The translations under genes and the position numbers were made by a program. A DNA stretch of 10,375 nt from Candidatus Iainarchaeum sp. (GTDB lineage: Archaea > Iainarchaeota > Iainarchaeia > Iainarchaeales > DTGL01), in NCBI GenBank assembly GCA_021161055.1, contig JAGHBI010000022.1, positions 1-10,375 on the forward strand, read 5' to 3'. The notes under the pieces were generated by a model that was not told the origin of the DNA, did not search any database, and worked only from the letters and a program-made list of their open reading frames with translations. Shown one piece after another: positions 1 to 5,558 of the stretch. Within the stretch, counting starts at the first letter, position 1; each line of letters begins with the position of its first letter.

Positions 1-90
1 CAGCAGGCAATCAAATCTTTATCCCTACTAACTTGACATTACCCATATAAACCTTACGTAATGAATTTCACAACTTTTGGGCCAATTGCG
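1..90. other. gene-free stretch after the MEMO gene
   Basis: No reading frame, RNA gene or repeat is recognisable here. On the minus strand the only notable element is a T/A-rich octamer at 44-51 that reads TTTATATG and could be a TATA box for a gene beyond the left edge. The short ATG frames after it reach stop codons within the window. Confidence 0.5.
44..51 (-). promoter_or_regulatory. possible TATA box for a gene beyond the left edge
   Basis: The minus strand reads GGTTTATATGGG here, similar to an archaeal box A. It lies in the gap downstream of the MEMO gene, about 43 bases from the window edge, so a leaderless or short-leader start could fall just outside. No downstream gene is visible, and a single short A/T motif is weak evidence. 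Confidence 0.25.
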
Positions 91-888
91 CTATAAAAAG
101 ATTATTCCTGCGTAGCCCACTACATTGCTTGTGTCCCCCGTTCTACTGGCCGATGTATCGTATTTTAGAAGCCTGCCCTCCCTGCGCCCTCTTTTTTTAC
201 AGTATATGAGGGTGGCGGTTATGGGAGCATACCCGCAAATGCTAAGCCTGCGCTCTGCAACGATATTGTAAAATCCCTCCGCATCGAGGCGTTTTATATA
301 CTGTATGGCTTCCATATCCTTCTCTTTAGCGAATTTCAAGGGAACAAAGTGCGAGAAATCGCTGGATGCTATCAGGCAGAATTTATGCTTCTGTGATGCT
401 TTAAACAAGGCTTCAGCGAGTTTATCCAGCTCATCAAAGCTTGTTGTGCCTATAGTAATAGGAACAATGCTTGCTTTTTTAAAGAGGTGCTGAATGAAAG
501 GCAGAAGAACCTCTATTGAGTGTTCTTCTATGTGCGCTAGCTCATCAAAGTTTGCACTGGAATTGCTTACTATTTCCTCTGCAAGCTTTATGTTTACTGA
601 AAGCTCGCCAAGCGGTGTCACCCAGCTTGCGCTCTCACTTACAGATATTTCGCTGCCTAAACCTGTGTGGTTAGGGCTTAGTATTACAAATGTTTCAGCT
701 TTTTTTATCTTTGCAAACACCTTTGCAGCAACCTTACCGCTGTAGATATAGCCAGCATGCGGCACTATCGCTTCGTATGCAAGTTGCTTAATCTGTTCAT
801 TTCGAAACAGCATTCTAAGCGTTCTTTCGAGCTCTTCTTTGGTGCCTGGATAAAACTGTCCGGCAACAGCAGGCATTCTCTTTTCCAT
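91..888 (-). CDS. MEMO family protein
   Basis: This is a 265-residue MEMO1/LigB-fold protein, related to class III extradiol dioxygenases and widespread in archaea. Human MEMO1 has been linked to copper and redox chemistry; the archaeal role is unsettled. Family motifs appear in order: PAVAGQFYPG (residues 6-15), VPHAGYIYSG (42-51, His44), SPNHTG (71-76, His74), EEHSIEV (121-127), SSDFSHF (175-181, His180) and SICGYAP (216-222, Cys218). His44, His74 and Cys218 probably correspond to the metal-site residues of human MEMO1. Length is normal. There is no Shine-Dalgarno; a T-rich TATA-like element about 26 bases upstream suggests a leaderless transcript. The start may be Met1 or Met5. MEMO genes commonly follow uS2 in euryarchaea, as here, often ahead of mevalonate-pathway genes, which would lie outside the window. 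Confidence 0.93.
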   Translation of the reverse strand: MEKRMPAVAGQFYPGTKEELERTLRMLFRNEQIKQLAYEAIVPHAGYIYSGKVAAKVFAKIKKAETFVILSPNHTGLGSEISVSESASWVTPLGELSVNIKLAEEIVSNSSANFDELAHIEEHSIEVLLPFIQHLFKKASIVPITIGTTSFDELDKLAEALFKASQKHKFCLIASSDFSHFVPLKFAKEKDMEAIQYIKRLDAEGFYNIVAERRLSICGYAPITATLIYCKKRGRREGRLLKYDTSASRTGDTSNVVGYAGIIFL

Positions 889-909
889 AATAAAAATTAA
901 TAGAAAAAG

Positions 910-918
910 TAAAATAAA
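910..918 (-). promoter_or_regulatory. possible TATA-like element for the MEMO gene
   Basis: On the minus strand this reads TTTATTTTA, centred about 26 bases before the MEMO start codon, which is the spacing of box A to a leaderless transcript. The MEMO gene lacks a Shine-Dalgarno, which agrees. The surrounding gap (889-939) is very T-rich and could instead, or also, act as an oligo-T terminator for the uS2 transcript. Confidence 0.3.
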
Positions 919-939
919 CGTATGGCTGCAAGCACTTTG

Positions 940-1554
940 TTATTTCTCTGAAGTGGATGCTTTGAATTCAAATTCATCTATCTTTGCGCTGAACTCTTTA
1001 TCCTTCTTTATGGATTCCCTTGCTTTAAGTATTTCACGTGCAAGGAGCCAGTAAACAAGTGCAAGGCTCTTTCGCCCTTTATTATTGCAAGGAATTATAA
1101 GGTCTATATAATCAGTCCTATTATCTGTGCTGCACAGTGCCACTACTGGAATATGCTGCTTTGCTGCCTCTTTCACTGCTTGCGAATCTATGTTTGGGTC
1201 TGTTATGAGAACAACAGCAGGTTCAAAGAAGCTTTTTGTTTGAGGGTTTGTAAAGGTTCCTGGAATGAATCTGCCAAGGAAAACGCGAGCGCCGATAAGC
1301 TCTGCAAACCTCTTTGCTGGCACCTGCCCGTATTCTTTCTGCGATATTACAGCCATTTTTTCTGGCTCGAACGTGGCTAAAAATCGGCTCGCTATTCTTA
1401 TGCGCTCATCTATGGTGCTTATATCCAGTACCTTTAGCTTATCAGGCCTTTTTTTGAATATAAACCTTCGCATCCCTTCTGTTTTGAATTTTGCACCTAT
1501 GTGCACACCTGCTTGAAGATATTGCTTGGCTGCTATGAGCGTTTTTGTCACCAT
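940..1554 (-). CDS. rps2: small ribosomal subunit protein uS2
   Basis: This 204-residue protein is archaeal-type uS2 (S2p/SA family), which sits on the solvent side of the 30S head-body junction. Diagnostic segments are AGVHIGAK near residues 15-22, VLDISTIDERIRIASRFLA in the N-terminal half, TDPNIDSQAVKEAAKQHIPVVALC (as pieces around residues 118-141) and the very conserved IPCNNKGRKSLALVYWLL towards the end. Length is normal for archaea. The start is supported by a GGTGAT ribosome site at 1558-1563. It follows rpo10 after a 20-base gap. In many euryarchaea rpo6 and enolase lie between these two genes; both are absent here. It is probably the last gene of the DUF106-to-uS2 unit. Confidence 0.97.
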   Translation of the reverse strand: MVTKTLIAAKQYLQAGVHIGAKFKTEGMRRFIFKKRPDKLKVLDISTIDERIRIASRFLATFEPEKMAVISQKEYGQVPAKRFAELIGARVFLGRFIPGTFTNPQTKSFFEPAVVLITDPNIDSQAVKEAAKQHIPVVALCSTDNRTDYIDLIIPCNNKGRKSLALVYWLLAREILKARESIKKDKEFSAKIDEFEFKASTSEK

Positions 1555-1574
1555 TGTATCACCATCGAAACAGG

Positions 1575-1769
1575 CTATACCTTATATCGCATTATCTCAT
1601 CAATCAATTCTACATGTGAAAGGAGCATTCTCCTGCAGCAATATCTTTTTACTCCAAGTTCGTCGAGCACTTCCTTTGGGTCGCGGCCTTTTTTCACTTC
1701 CTCTTCAAATCTATAATAGAGGTCTCCAATAACACTCCCACATGTAAAACATCTTACAGGTATTATCAT
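1575..1769 (-). CDS. rpo10: DNA-directed RNA polymerase subunit Rpo10 (RpoN)
   Basis: This 64-residue zinc protein is the archaeal homologue of eukaryotic RPB10, part of the Rpo3-Rpo10-Rpo11-Rpo12 assembly platform of RNA polymerase. The sequence is near-canonical: MIIPVRCFTCG at the N-terminus, KRYCCRRMLLSHVELID near the end, and Zn ligands Cys7, Cys10, Cys44 and Cys45. The frame stays open 29 codons further upstream, but the start is set at 1769: the homology begins there, and the ribosome site GGTGAT ends three bases before it. That ribosome site contains the TGA stop of uS9. Its partner gene rpo3 is in the same cluster, whereas rpo6, often the next gene, is missing. Confidence 0.97.
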   Translation of the reverse strand: MIIPVRCFTCGSVIGDLYYRFEEEVKKGRDPKEVLDELGVKRYCCRRMLLSHVELIDEIMRYKV

Positions 1770-1772
1770 CCC

Positions 1773-1778
1773 ATCACC
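1773..1778 (-). promoter_or_regulatory. ribosome binding site of rpo10 overlapping the uS9 stop
   Basis: GGTGAT, complementary to the conserved 16S 3' tail (ATCACCTCC), lies three bases before the rpo10 ATG. The central TGA is the uS9 stop codon. It decides the rpo10 start against the longer open frame. Confidence 0.8.
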
Positions 1779-2187
1779 TTTTACTCTTTTGTTTCTTCGC
1801 TCTCGCGCCTCTACCGAGAGGCTTCTTGGGTTCCTTCTGCCTCGGGTCATCCACAAGCAGCAATCTGTCGTATTCCCTGAACGTTTTTTCCAGAGCTTTA
1901 TCCTTAGTATATCTCACTAAAGCTTTAGCTATTGCGCTCCGTGCACTTACTGCTTGTCCCATGAAACCCCCACCTCTAACGCTTACGCTTATATCAACAG
2001 TTTTTGCTATCTCGCCTGCCAATATAAGTGGTTCAGCTATAAATGTCCTAACATAGTTCGGTTCTATGGTCTCGAGAGCCCTCTTATTTATAGTTATGCG
2101 TCCTCGACCTTCTTTTATTACTGCTCTGGCAACAGCTTTCTTCTTCTTTGCCTTAGATGTTATAGCTTTTCTTCCTCTTTTGGCCAT
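1774..2187 (-). CDS. rps9: small ribosomal subunit protein uS9
   Basis: This 137-residue protein is archaeal uS9, whose C-terminal tail reaches the P-site tRNA on the 30S head. Visible family segments are KAVARAVIKEGRGRITIN near residues 18-35, VRGGGFMGQAVSARSAIAKAL around 70-90, and the basic tail DPRQKEPKKPLGRGARAKKQ. It starts with MAKRGRKAIT. The only ribosome site, GGTGAT, directly abuts the ATG; other genes here have three or more bases between. It contains the uL13 stop. The last residues are KSKR; archaeal uS9 usually ends KSYR, while bacterial uS9 ends SKR. It sits in the conserved eL18-uL13-uS9-rpo10 block. Confidence 0.97.
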   Translation of the reverse strand: MAKRGRKAITSKAKKKKAVARAVIKEGRGRITINKRALETIEPNYVRTFIAEPLILAGEIAKTVDISVSVRGGGFMGQAVSARSAIAKALVRYTKDKALEKTFREYDRLLLVDDPRQKEPKKPLGRGARAKKQKSKR

Positions 2188-2188
2188 A

Positions 2189-2611
2189 TCACCACTTCGC
2201 CCCTAATTTTTTACAAAGTTCTTCTAAAGTAATGGCATCCTCTTTTCCATTATATAATGCGATTCTTATTGTTTCCATTTCAGCATTTGAGAATTTCTCA
2301 GGCGTGCCAATAAACGTTCTAATTCTCTTAAGCGCCTTTCTGCCCCGCACGCTTTCTGTTGGAAGCATGCCTGCAATCGCACGCCTCATAAGCCTATCAG
2401 GCTTTCTTGGAAATTTCGGCCCTTTATTGGGGTTCCCCTTCGCAGTCAAATCGAGCCTGCGCTTCCATTTTTCTATTACGCTATCTTCATGCCCTATAAT
2501 AACAGCCTTCTCAACATTAACTATATCAATGTTCTCTCCCTGAAGTGCCCTCTCGGCAACGATGCTTGCAAGTCTTCCTAACACGTGGTTTGTTGCATCT
2601 ATAACCGTCAT
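2189..2611 (-). CDS. rpl13: large ribosomal subunit protein uL13
   Basis: This 140-residue protein is uL13, an early-binding 50S protein. Supporting segments are TVIDATNHVLGRLASIVA at the N-terminus, KGPKFPRKPDRLMRRAIAGMLP in the middle, RGRKALKRIRTFIGTPE, and a C-terminus ending KKLGAKW. The frame opens three codons earlier at a TTG, but the start is set at the ATG at 2611 because uL13 proteins begin at this point. The ribosome site is unclear (a GGTTGGT stretch upstream). It lies 12 bases after eL18, and its TGA stop is part of the uS9 ribosome site. Confidence 0.96.
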   Translation of the reverse strand: MTVIDATNHVLGRLASIVAERALQGENIDIVNVEKAVIIGHEDSVIEKWKRRLDLTAKGNPNKGPKFPRKPDRLMRRAIAGMLPTESVRGRKALKRIRTFIGTPEKFSNAEMETIRIALYNGKEDAITLEELCKKLGAKW

Positions 2612-2623
2612 TCTAACCAACCT

Positions 2624-2992
2624 TCATTGCACAATAAAAATTTCGTTTCCTTTAACATCCATGTTTACAAGTTCTTTAAGAGTATATGCCGTTCCTTTGT
2701 TTTTTGTTATCTCTTCTCGGGCTTTACTGCTGAACATTAGAGCGCATACCCTAATTGCTTTACTAAGCTTTCCCTCACCAAGGACCTTTCCAGGTACTAT
2801 AAAAAGTTTATCCCCGTATTTAGCACTAAGCTTTTCGAGCTTTTCTATGTTTACACAGGGCCTTATTCTGCGCGGCTTTTCAAGCCTTTTGGCTATATCT
2901 CTCCAAAAGGCCTGTTTTGTGGAGCGGGCTTTCTGTTTAAGCTCCCCTATAAGGGCCTTTGTAGTTTGCTTCTTCCGTAACTTTTTTGCCAT
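2624..2992 (-). CDS. rpl18e: large ribosomal subunit protein eL18
   Basis: This 122-residue protein is eL18, the archaeal/eukaryotic L15-fold protein of the 50S subunit. Recognisable parts are the basic N-terminus MAKKLRKKQTTK, IAKRLEKPRRIRPCVNIEKL around residues 35-54, and KLFIVPGKVLGEGKLSKAIRVC (as pieces) followed by FSSKAREEI. The start is set at ATG 2992 rather than the in-frame GTG three codons earlier, because that GTG is inside the ribosome site AGTGATCC. The gene directly follows tRNA-Leu, an arrangement known from halophilic archaea, and leads the eL18-uL13-uS9-rpo10-uS2 block. Translation start lies 20 bases after the tRNA 3' end. Confidence 0.95.
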   Translation of the reverse strand: MAKKLRKKQTTKALIGELKQKARSTKQAFWRDIAKRLEKPRRIRPCVNIEKLEKLSAKYGDKLFIVPGKVLGEGKLSKAIRVCALMFSSKAREEITKNKGTAYTLKELVNMDVKGNEIFIVQ

Positions 2993-2993
2993 A

Positions 2994-3002
2994 TGGATCA
3001 CT
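2994..3002 (-). promoter_or_regulatory. ribosome binding site of eL18
   Basis: AGTGATCCA matches eight consecutive bases of the complement of the 16S tail TGGATCAC. It lies between the tRNA-Leu end and the eL18 ATG. The GTG within it is in frame, so automatic start calling may wrongly add three residues. Confidence 0.75.
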
Positions 3003-3012
3003 TTTTAAGGAA

Positions 3013-3112
3013 TGCAGGAGGGCGGATTCGAACCGCCGAAGGCACTAAGCCACAGGATGTCCAAAGTAAGCATTCTTAAGTCCTGCCCCTTTGGCCACTC
3101 GGGCACTCCTGC
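3013..3112 (-). tRNA. tRNA-Leu (anticodon TAA) with a 16-nt intron
   Basis: This is a class II tRNA with a perfect 7-bp acceptor stem (GCAGGAG/CTCCTGC), D arm (CCC/GGG with GAGTGGCCAAA loop), anticodon stem CAGGA/TCCTG, anticodon loop CTTAAGA, a long variable arm (GGC TTAGT GCC) and a T arm GGCGG-TTCGAAT-CCGCC. The discriminator base is A and CCA is not encoded. The anticodon stem closes only if 16 bases at 3059-3074 are removed, leaving 84 nt; the break falls between positions 37 and 38, the usual archaeal intron site. The 5' end is one base after the rpo3 stop, and the eL18 start follows 20 bases after the 3' end, so it is probably cut out of the operon transcript. Confidence 0.93.
3059..3074 (-). 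other. tRNA-Leu intron (position 37/38)
   Basis: Sixteen bases, AATGCTTACTTTGGAC on the minus strand, interrupt the anticodon loop after G37. Removing them restores a 7-base loop and 5-bp stem. The boundary could slide by one base because an A occurs at both junctions. A strict bulge-helix-bulge is not formed: pairing of loop bases 32-35 with the 3' part of the intron leaves a U-U mismatch. A relaxed motif is more likely, handled by the archaeal splicing endonuclease. Confidence 0.8.
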
Positions 3113-3113
3113 A

Positions 3114-3863
3114 TTATTTTATTTTCTTTAGCTCTGCTTCAAACTCCTTGCACTTTTCCTCGAGGGCCTCAGCGGCTTTTTTAAGGACATCTAGATTGCT
3201 TATTCCACCGTATGTTTCAACCCTCAATATAAAACTGCTGTTACTCAATGCAAGCTTTAACTTACCGTGGCCTGCTTCCTCGCAATTGCCGCAGAGATCG
3301 CATTCATCAGGCCTGTCTATAATAATTTTTCCTGCCTTATATTCTAAAATCTTTTTCGGACATGCCTGCAACACAGCCTTTGCGCTTTTTTCACCAATCT
3401 TACCTTCAAGCTTTGGAACCTCGTTATATGCGATAAGCGCAGGCTGCCACTTTGCATGCTCTCTGCCTGTACTCATGACGGCTTCCATCTCTATAAAAAT
3501 TTCTTGGCCTTCTTTCAGCTTTACTATAGGAACATTTTTGCACACAACCTCAACGTTGGGGTCCAAACTTCTTATATCGGAACTCATCACAGTTTTTGGC
3601 CCCTTTTCTTTAAGCACGAGCTTTACCCTGTCTCCTGGCTTGTAGCTCTTAAGGTCTGTTTTTAATGGAAGCAAACCAAGCCTTGCACCTATGTATTCAT
3701 CAAACAGAACGGAATCGTTCTTATGTATTGAAAGGTCTTCGATTGCAAGCACAGGGACATCGCTCATAGCAGCCCTTCTTATGGCATTTATGAGTTTAAT
3801 ATTCGTGCCAGTCACTAAAAGCCTTACCTCATTTCCATCCTCAAAAACCTTTTTTACCTTCAT
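3114..3863 (-). CDS. rpo3: DNA-directed RNA polymerase subunit Rpo3 (RpoD)
   Basis: This is the archaeal counterpart of bacterial alpha and eukaryotic RPB3, 249 residues from the chosen start. It dimerises with Rpo11 to begin polymerase assembly. Numbering from the ATG at 3869: TNIKLINAIRRAAMSDVPVLAIE (22-44) is the alpha-type dimerisation motif; EYIGARLGLLPL (58-69) is also typical; GREHAKWQPA (135-144) closes the insert domain. Cys170, Cys190, Cys193 and Cys196 have spacing 20-3-3, as in the cysteine set that binds a [4Fe-4S] cluster in Sulfolobus Rpo3. The ATG at 3863 is preferred over 3869 because the AGAGGT site is then seven bases away. It follows uS11 with an overlapping or adjacent stop, and its TAA lies one base before tRNA-Leu. 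Confidence 0.96.
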   Translation of the reverse strand: MKVKKVFEDGNEVRLLVTGTNIKLINAIRRAAMSDVPVLAIEDLSIHKNDSVLFDEYIGARLGLLPLKTDLKSYKPGDRVKLVLKEKGPKTVMSSDIRSLDPNVEVVCKNVPIVKLKEGQEIFIEMEAVMSTGREHAKWQPALIAYNEVPKLEGKIGEKSAKAVLQACPKKILEYKAGKIIIDRPDECDLCGNCEEAGHGKLKLALSNSSFILRVETYGGISNLDVLKKAAEALEEKCKEFEAELKKIK

Positions 3864-3868
3864 TTCCA

Positions 3869-4255
3869 TTACCTCTTCCTATATCTTTTCTTCTTCCTGC
3901 ATCCATCGTGGGGAATAGGCGTAACATTTTCTATAGCCTTTATGCGCAGACCATTCCTTGTTAAACTTCTTATTGCGGCTTCGCTCCCCTTGCCTGGTGA
4001 TAGGCTTTTGTTTCCGCCAGGACCTCGAACCTTCACTATTACAGTATCTATGCCATAATCCCTTGCTTTATGTGCTATAACCTCGGCAACCTTCATGGCT
4101 GTGTATGGCGTTCCCTGCTTATGGTCCGACTTTTCAACCATACCGCCTGTGCACTTCGCCATTGTCTCAGCACCGGTGATATCTGTAAGTAACATGAGAA
4201 TGTTGTTATGCGAAGCGTAGATGTGCACGATTCCTTCACGCCTCTTCTCACTCAT
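3869..4255 (-). CDS. rps11: small ribosomal subunit protein uS11
   Basis: This 128-residue protein is uS11, on the 30S platform near the E site. Typical segments are GIVHIYASHNNILMLLTDITGAET near the N-terminus, KADEV-like positions replaced by VEKSDHKQGTPYTAM, VRGPGGNKSLSPGKGSEAAIR (as pieces), and the tail TPIPHDGCRKKKRYRKR. The frame extends 12 codons upstream, but the start is set at 4255, where homology begins and a GGTGGATCC ribosome site lies just upstream. The gene overlaps the end of uS4 by 8 bases, so translation of the two is probably coupled. The uS13-uS4-uS11-rpo3 order is the conserved archaeal one. Confidence 0.97.
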   Translation of the reverse strand: MSEKRREGIVHIYASHNNILMLLTDITGAETMAKCTGGMVEKSDHKQGTPYTAMKVAEVIAHKARDYGIDTVIVKVRGPGGNKSLSPGKGSEAAIRSLTRNGLRIKAIENVTPIPHDGCRKKKRYRKR

Positions 4256-4787
4256 TGGATCCACCTTTCTGAGTCTTTGCTGTAGCAGCAATTCCCTTTA
4301 TCTTCTCCTCCATTGCTGGTTTTGCAAACTTTATCTGGTTTTCCTCATCCTTTCTCACAATGTAGCCAGGCACACTTACCTTTTTGGAGCCTATAGCAAT
4401 GTGTCCGTGAACGACAAGCTGCCTTGCCTGCTTTGGGGTTCTTGCAAGCCCCTTGCGCCAGACAAGTGTTTGGAGCCTTCTTTCAAGAATATCCTCAACA
4501 GTGAGTGCAAGCACATCGTTCAGCGTGGAATCCTTCTTAAGGAGACCAACCCTTATAAGGCTCTCTATAAGCTCTTTTTGCCTTTCAAGGCGCTGTTCTA
4601 ATGGCAGAGCCAAGAGTTCGCGAGCAACCTTTCTCTTTCTTCGAAGAAATGCCTCTGCTATCCAGAGCTCTTTCTTGTTTTTTAATCCGTACTTTTTACA
4701 GAGCTCATCGCGCCGCATAATATCTTGCTTATCCCAGGGCATTCTGGGTCTTTCATACTTGTTTTTGGGTTTCTTCGGATCGCCCAT
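4248..4787 (-). CDS. rps4: small ribosomal subunit protein uS4
   Basis: This 179-residue protein is archaeal uS4, a primary 16S rRNA-binding protein that nucleates the 30S body. The N-terminal part GDPKKPKNKYERPRMPWD is typical of archaeal/eukaryotic S4/S9e, followed by the helical region KKELWIAEAFLRRKRKVARELL. The S4 RNA-binding domain is at about residues 105-165, with LARTPKQARQLVVHGHIAI and KVSVPGYIVRKDEE. Length is normal. The start has the ribosome site GAGGTGAC with three bases of spacing. It is 12 bases after uS13 and its last codons carry the uS11 ribosome site. Confidence 0.97.
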   Translation of the reverse strand: MGDPKKPKNKYERPRMPWDKQDIMRRDELCKKYGLKNKKELWIAEAFLRRKRKVARELLALPLEQRLERQKELIESLIRVGLLKKDSTLNDVLALTVEDILERRLQTLVWRKGLARTPKQARQLVVHGHIAIGSKKVSVPGYIVRKDEENQIKFAKPAMEEKIKGIAATAKTQKGGSNE

Positions 4788-4799
4788 TTTGTCACCTCG

Positions 4800-5327
4800 T
4801 TACTTCTTAGAGCCTTTCGATTCACTTTTCTTCTTACCCCCGCTTTTCCTCGCTTCCTTTTTCATAACGCCCACTATAGGACCCTTTCCTCTATGGGTGC
4901 TCTTGGTGCGCTGTCCTCTCACAGGCAAGCCCCAAGCGTGCCTCAAACCTCTGTAGCTCTTTATCTTGTTAAGCCTCTTTATGTCTTCCCTTATTGCAAA
5001 CTCAAGGTCGCCCATTATGGCAAGTCTTGAGCTGGCGGTGTAGAACTCCTTCCTCCTATTAAGTGCCCACTCCGGAATGCCATACTTTAGCGGATCTTTT
5101 ATTATAGACTCTAAGAGCTTCACCTGCTCTTCACTAAGCTTACCAATCTTTTCATCAAATGCTATGCCAGTTTCTCTCTCGAAAACTCGCGCAATGATAA
5201 GGCCTATCCTGTGGCTTATGCCCTTTATTTTTGTAAGAGCGTGATAAATAGGCTTTTTTCCATCGAGGTCTGTAGATGCTATCCTTACAATATAGCGGAT
5301 TGTTTCCTGCTTTGTTTCCTCTGCCAT
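4800..5327 (-). CDS. rps13: small ribosomal subunit protein uS13
   Basis: This 175-residue protein is archaeal uS13, which forms intersubunit bridges in the 30S head. Supporting segments are IRYIVRIASTDLDGKKPI near the N-terminus, ALTKIKGISHRIGLIIA (helix-two turns-helix), IPEWALNRRKEFYT in the middle, and RGLRHAWGLPVRGQRTKSTHR. The tail is a Lys/Ser/Gly-rich extension usual for archaea. The start is set at ATG 5327; in-frame GTG and ATG codons three and two codons earlier lie in the ribosome site AGTGAT and overlap the eL14 stop. It begins the uS13-uS4-uS11-rpo3 block directly after eL14; the truB/cbf5 gene often found between them is absent. Confidence 0.97.
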   Translation of the reverse strand: MAEETKQETIRYIVRIASTDLDGKKPIYHALTKIKGISHRIGLIIARVFERETGIAFDEKIGKLSEEQVKLLESIIKDPLKYGIPEWALNRRKEFYTASSRLAIMGDLEFAIREDIKRLNKIKSYRGLRHAWGLPVRGQRTKSTHRGKGPIVGVMKKEARKSGGKKKSESKGSKK

Positions 5328-5331
5328 ACAC

Positions 5332-5337
5332 ATCACT
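5332..5337 (-). promoter_or_regulatory. ribosome binding site of uS13 overlapping the eL14 stop
   Basis: AGTGAT lies four bases before the uS13 ATG at 5327. The TGA within it is the stop codon of eL14, coupling the two genes. The GTG and the following ATG are in frame but belong to the ribosome site, so the start is placed downstream. Confidence 0.7.
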
Positions 5338-5548
5338 TCAGACTCTTCAGTATTTCTTCCACAGATTTGTTTTTAATTTCAATCCTCTCTTTTGTGGGAA
5401 AGAGATGCCTTATATTGCATTTCTTTTTCTTACCATCCTTTCCTACAACTGTTGCGAATACTCCTTCAACTTCCACTACAACCACTCTCTTACCAGCATC
5501 TCTGCCTGCAGTCTTGTAACATATCCTTCCAGGCTCTATCGCTGCCAT
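5333..5548 (-). CDS. rpl14e: large ribosomal subunit protein eL14
   Basis: This 71-residue protein is eL14, a small SH3-like (KOW-type) protein of the 50S subunit found in archaea and eukaryotes. The diagnostic N-terminus is AAIEPGRICYKTAGRDAGKR (residues 2-21), followed by VVVVEVEGVFATVVG and CNIRHLFPTKERIEI. It is slightly short, as archaeal eL14 usually is. The start is set at ATG 5548, not the GTG three codons earlier, since that GTG is inside the ribosome site GGTGAG, which also holds the stop of the preceding kinase-like gene. In many archaea truB follows eL14; here uS13 follows at once. Confidence 0.94.
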   Translation of the reverse strand: MAAIEPGRICYKTAGRDAGKRVVVVEVEGVFATVVGKDGKKKKCNIRHLFPTKERIEIKNKSVEEILKSLK

Positions 5549-5552
5549 TGCT

Positions 5553-5558
5553 CTCACC
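5553..5558 (-). promoter_or_regulatory. ribosome binding site of eL14 overlapping the upstream stop
   Basis: GGTGAG lies four bases before the eL14 ATG. Its TGA is the stop of the kinase-like gene. It identifies the in-frame GTG as part of the ribosome site rather than a start. Confidence 0.7.

Noticed and set aside
889..939. A clear rho-independent-type hairpin terminator after uS2
   Set aside because: The gap is T-rich but has no convincing GC-rich inverted repeat; archaeal oligo-T termination is possible but cannot be separated from the TATA-like element.
1770..1856. An N-terminal extension of rpo10 by 29 residues
   Set aside because: The extension overlaps uS9 coding sequence in another frame, and the Rpo10 family begins at MIIPVRCFTCG with its own ribosome site.
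3091..3645. A plus-strand frame of 184 codons overlapping tRNA-Leu and rpo3
   Set aside because: It runs through the tRNA and antisense to rpo3; the translation is Ser/Phe/Leu-rich with no motif.
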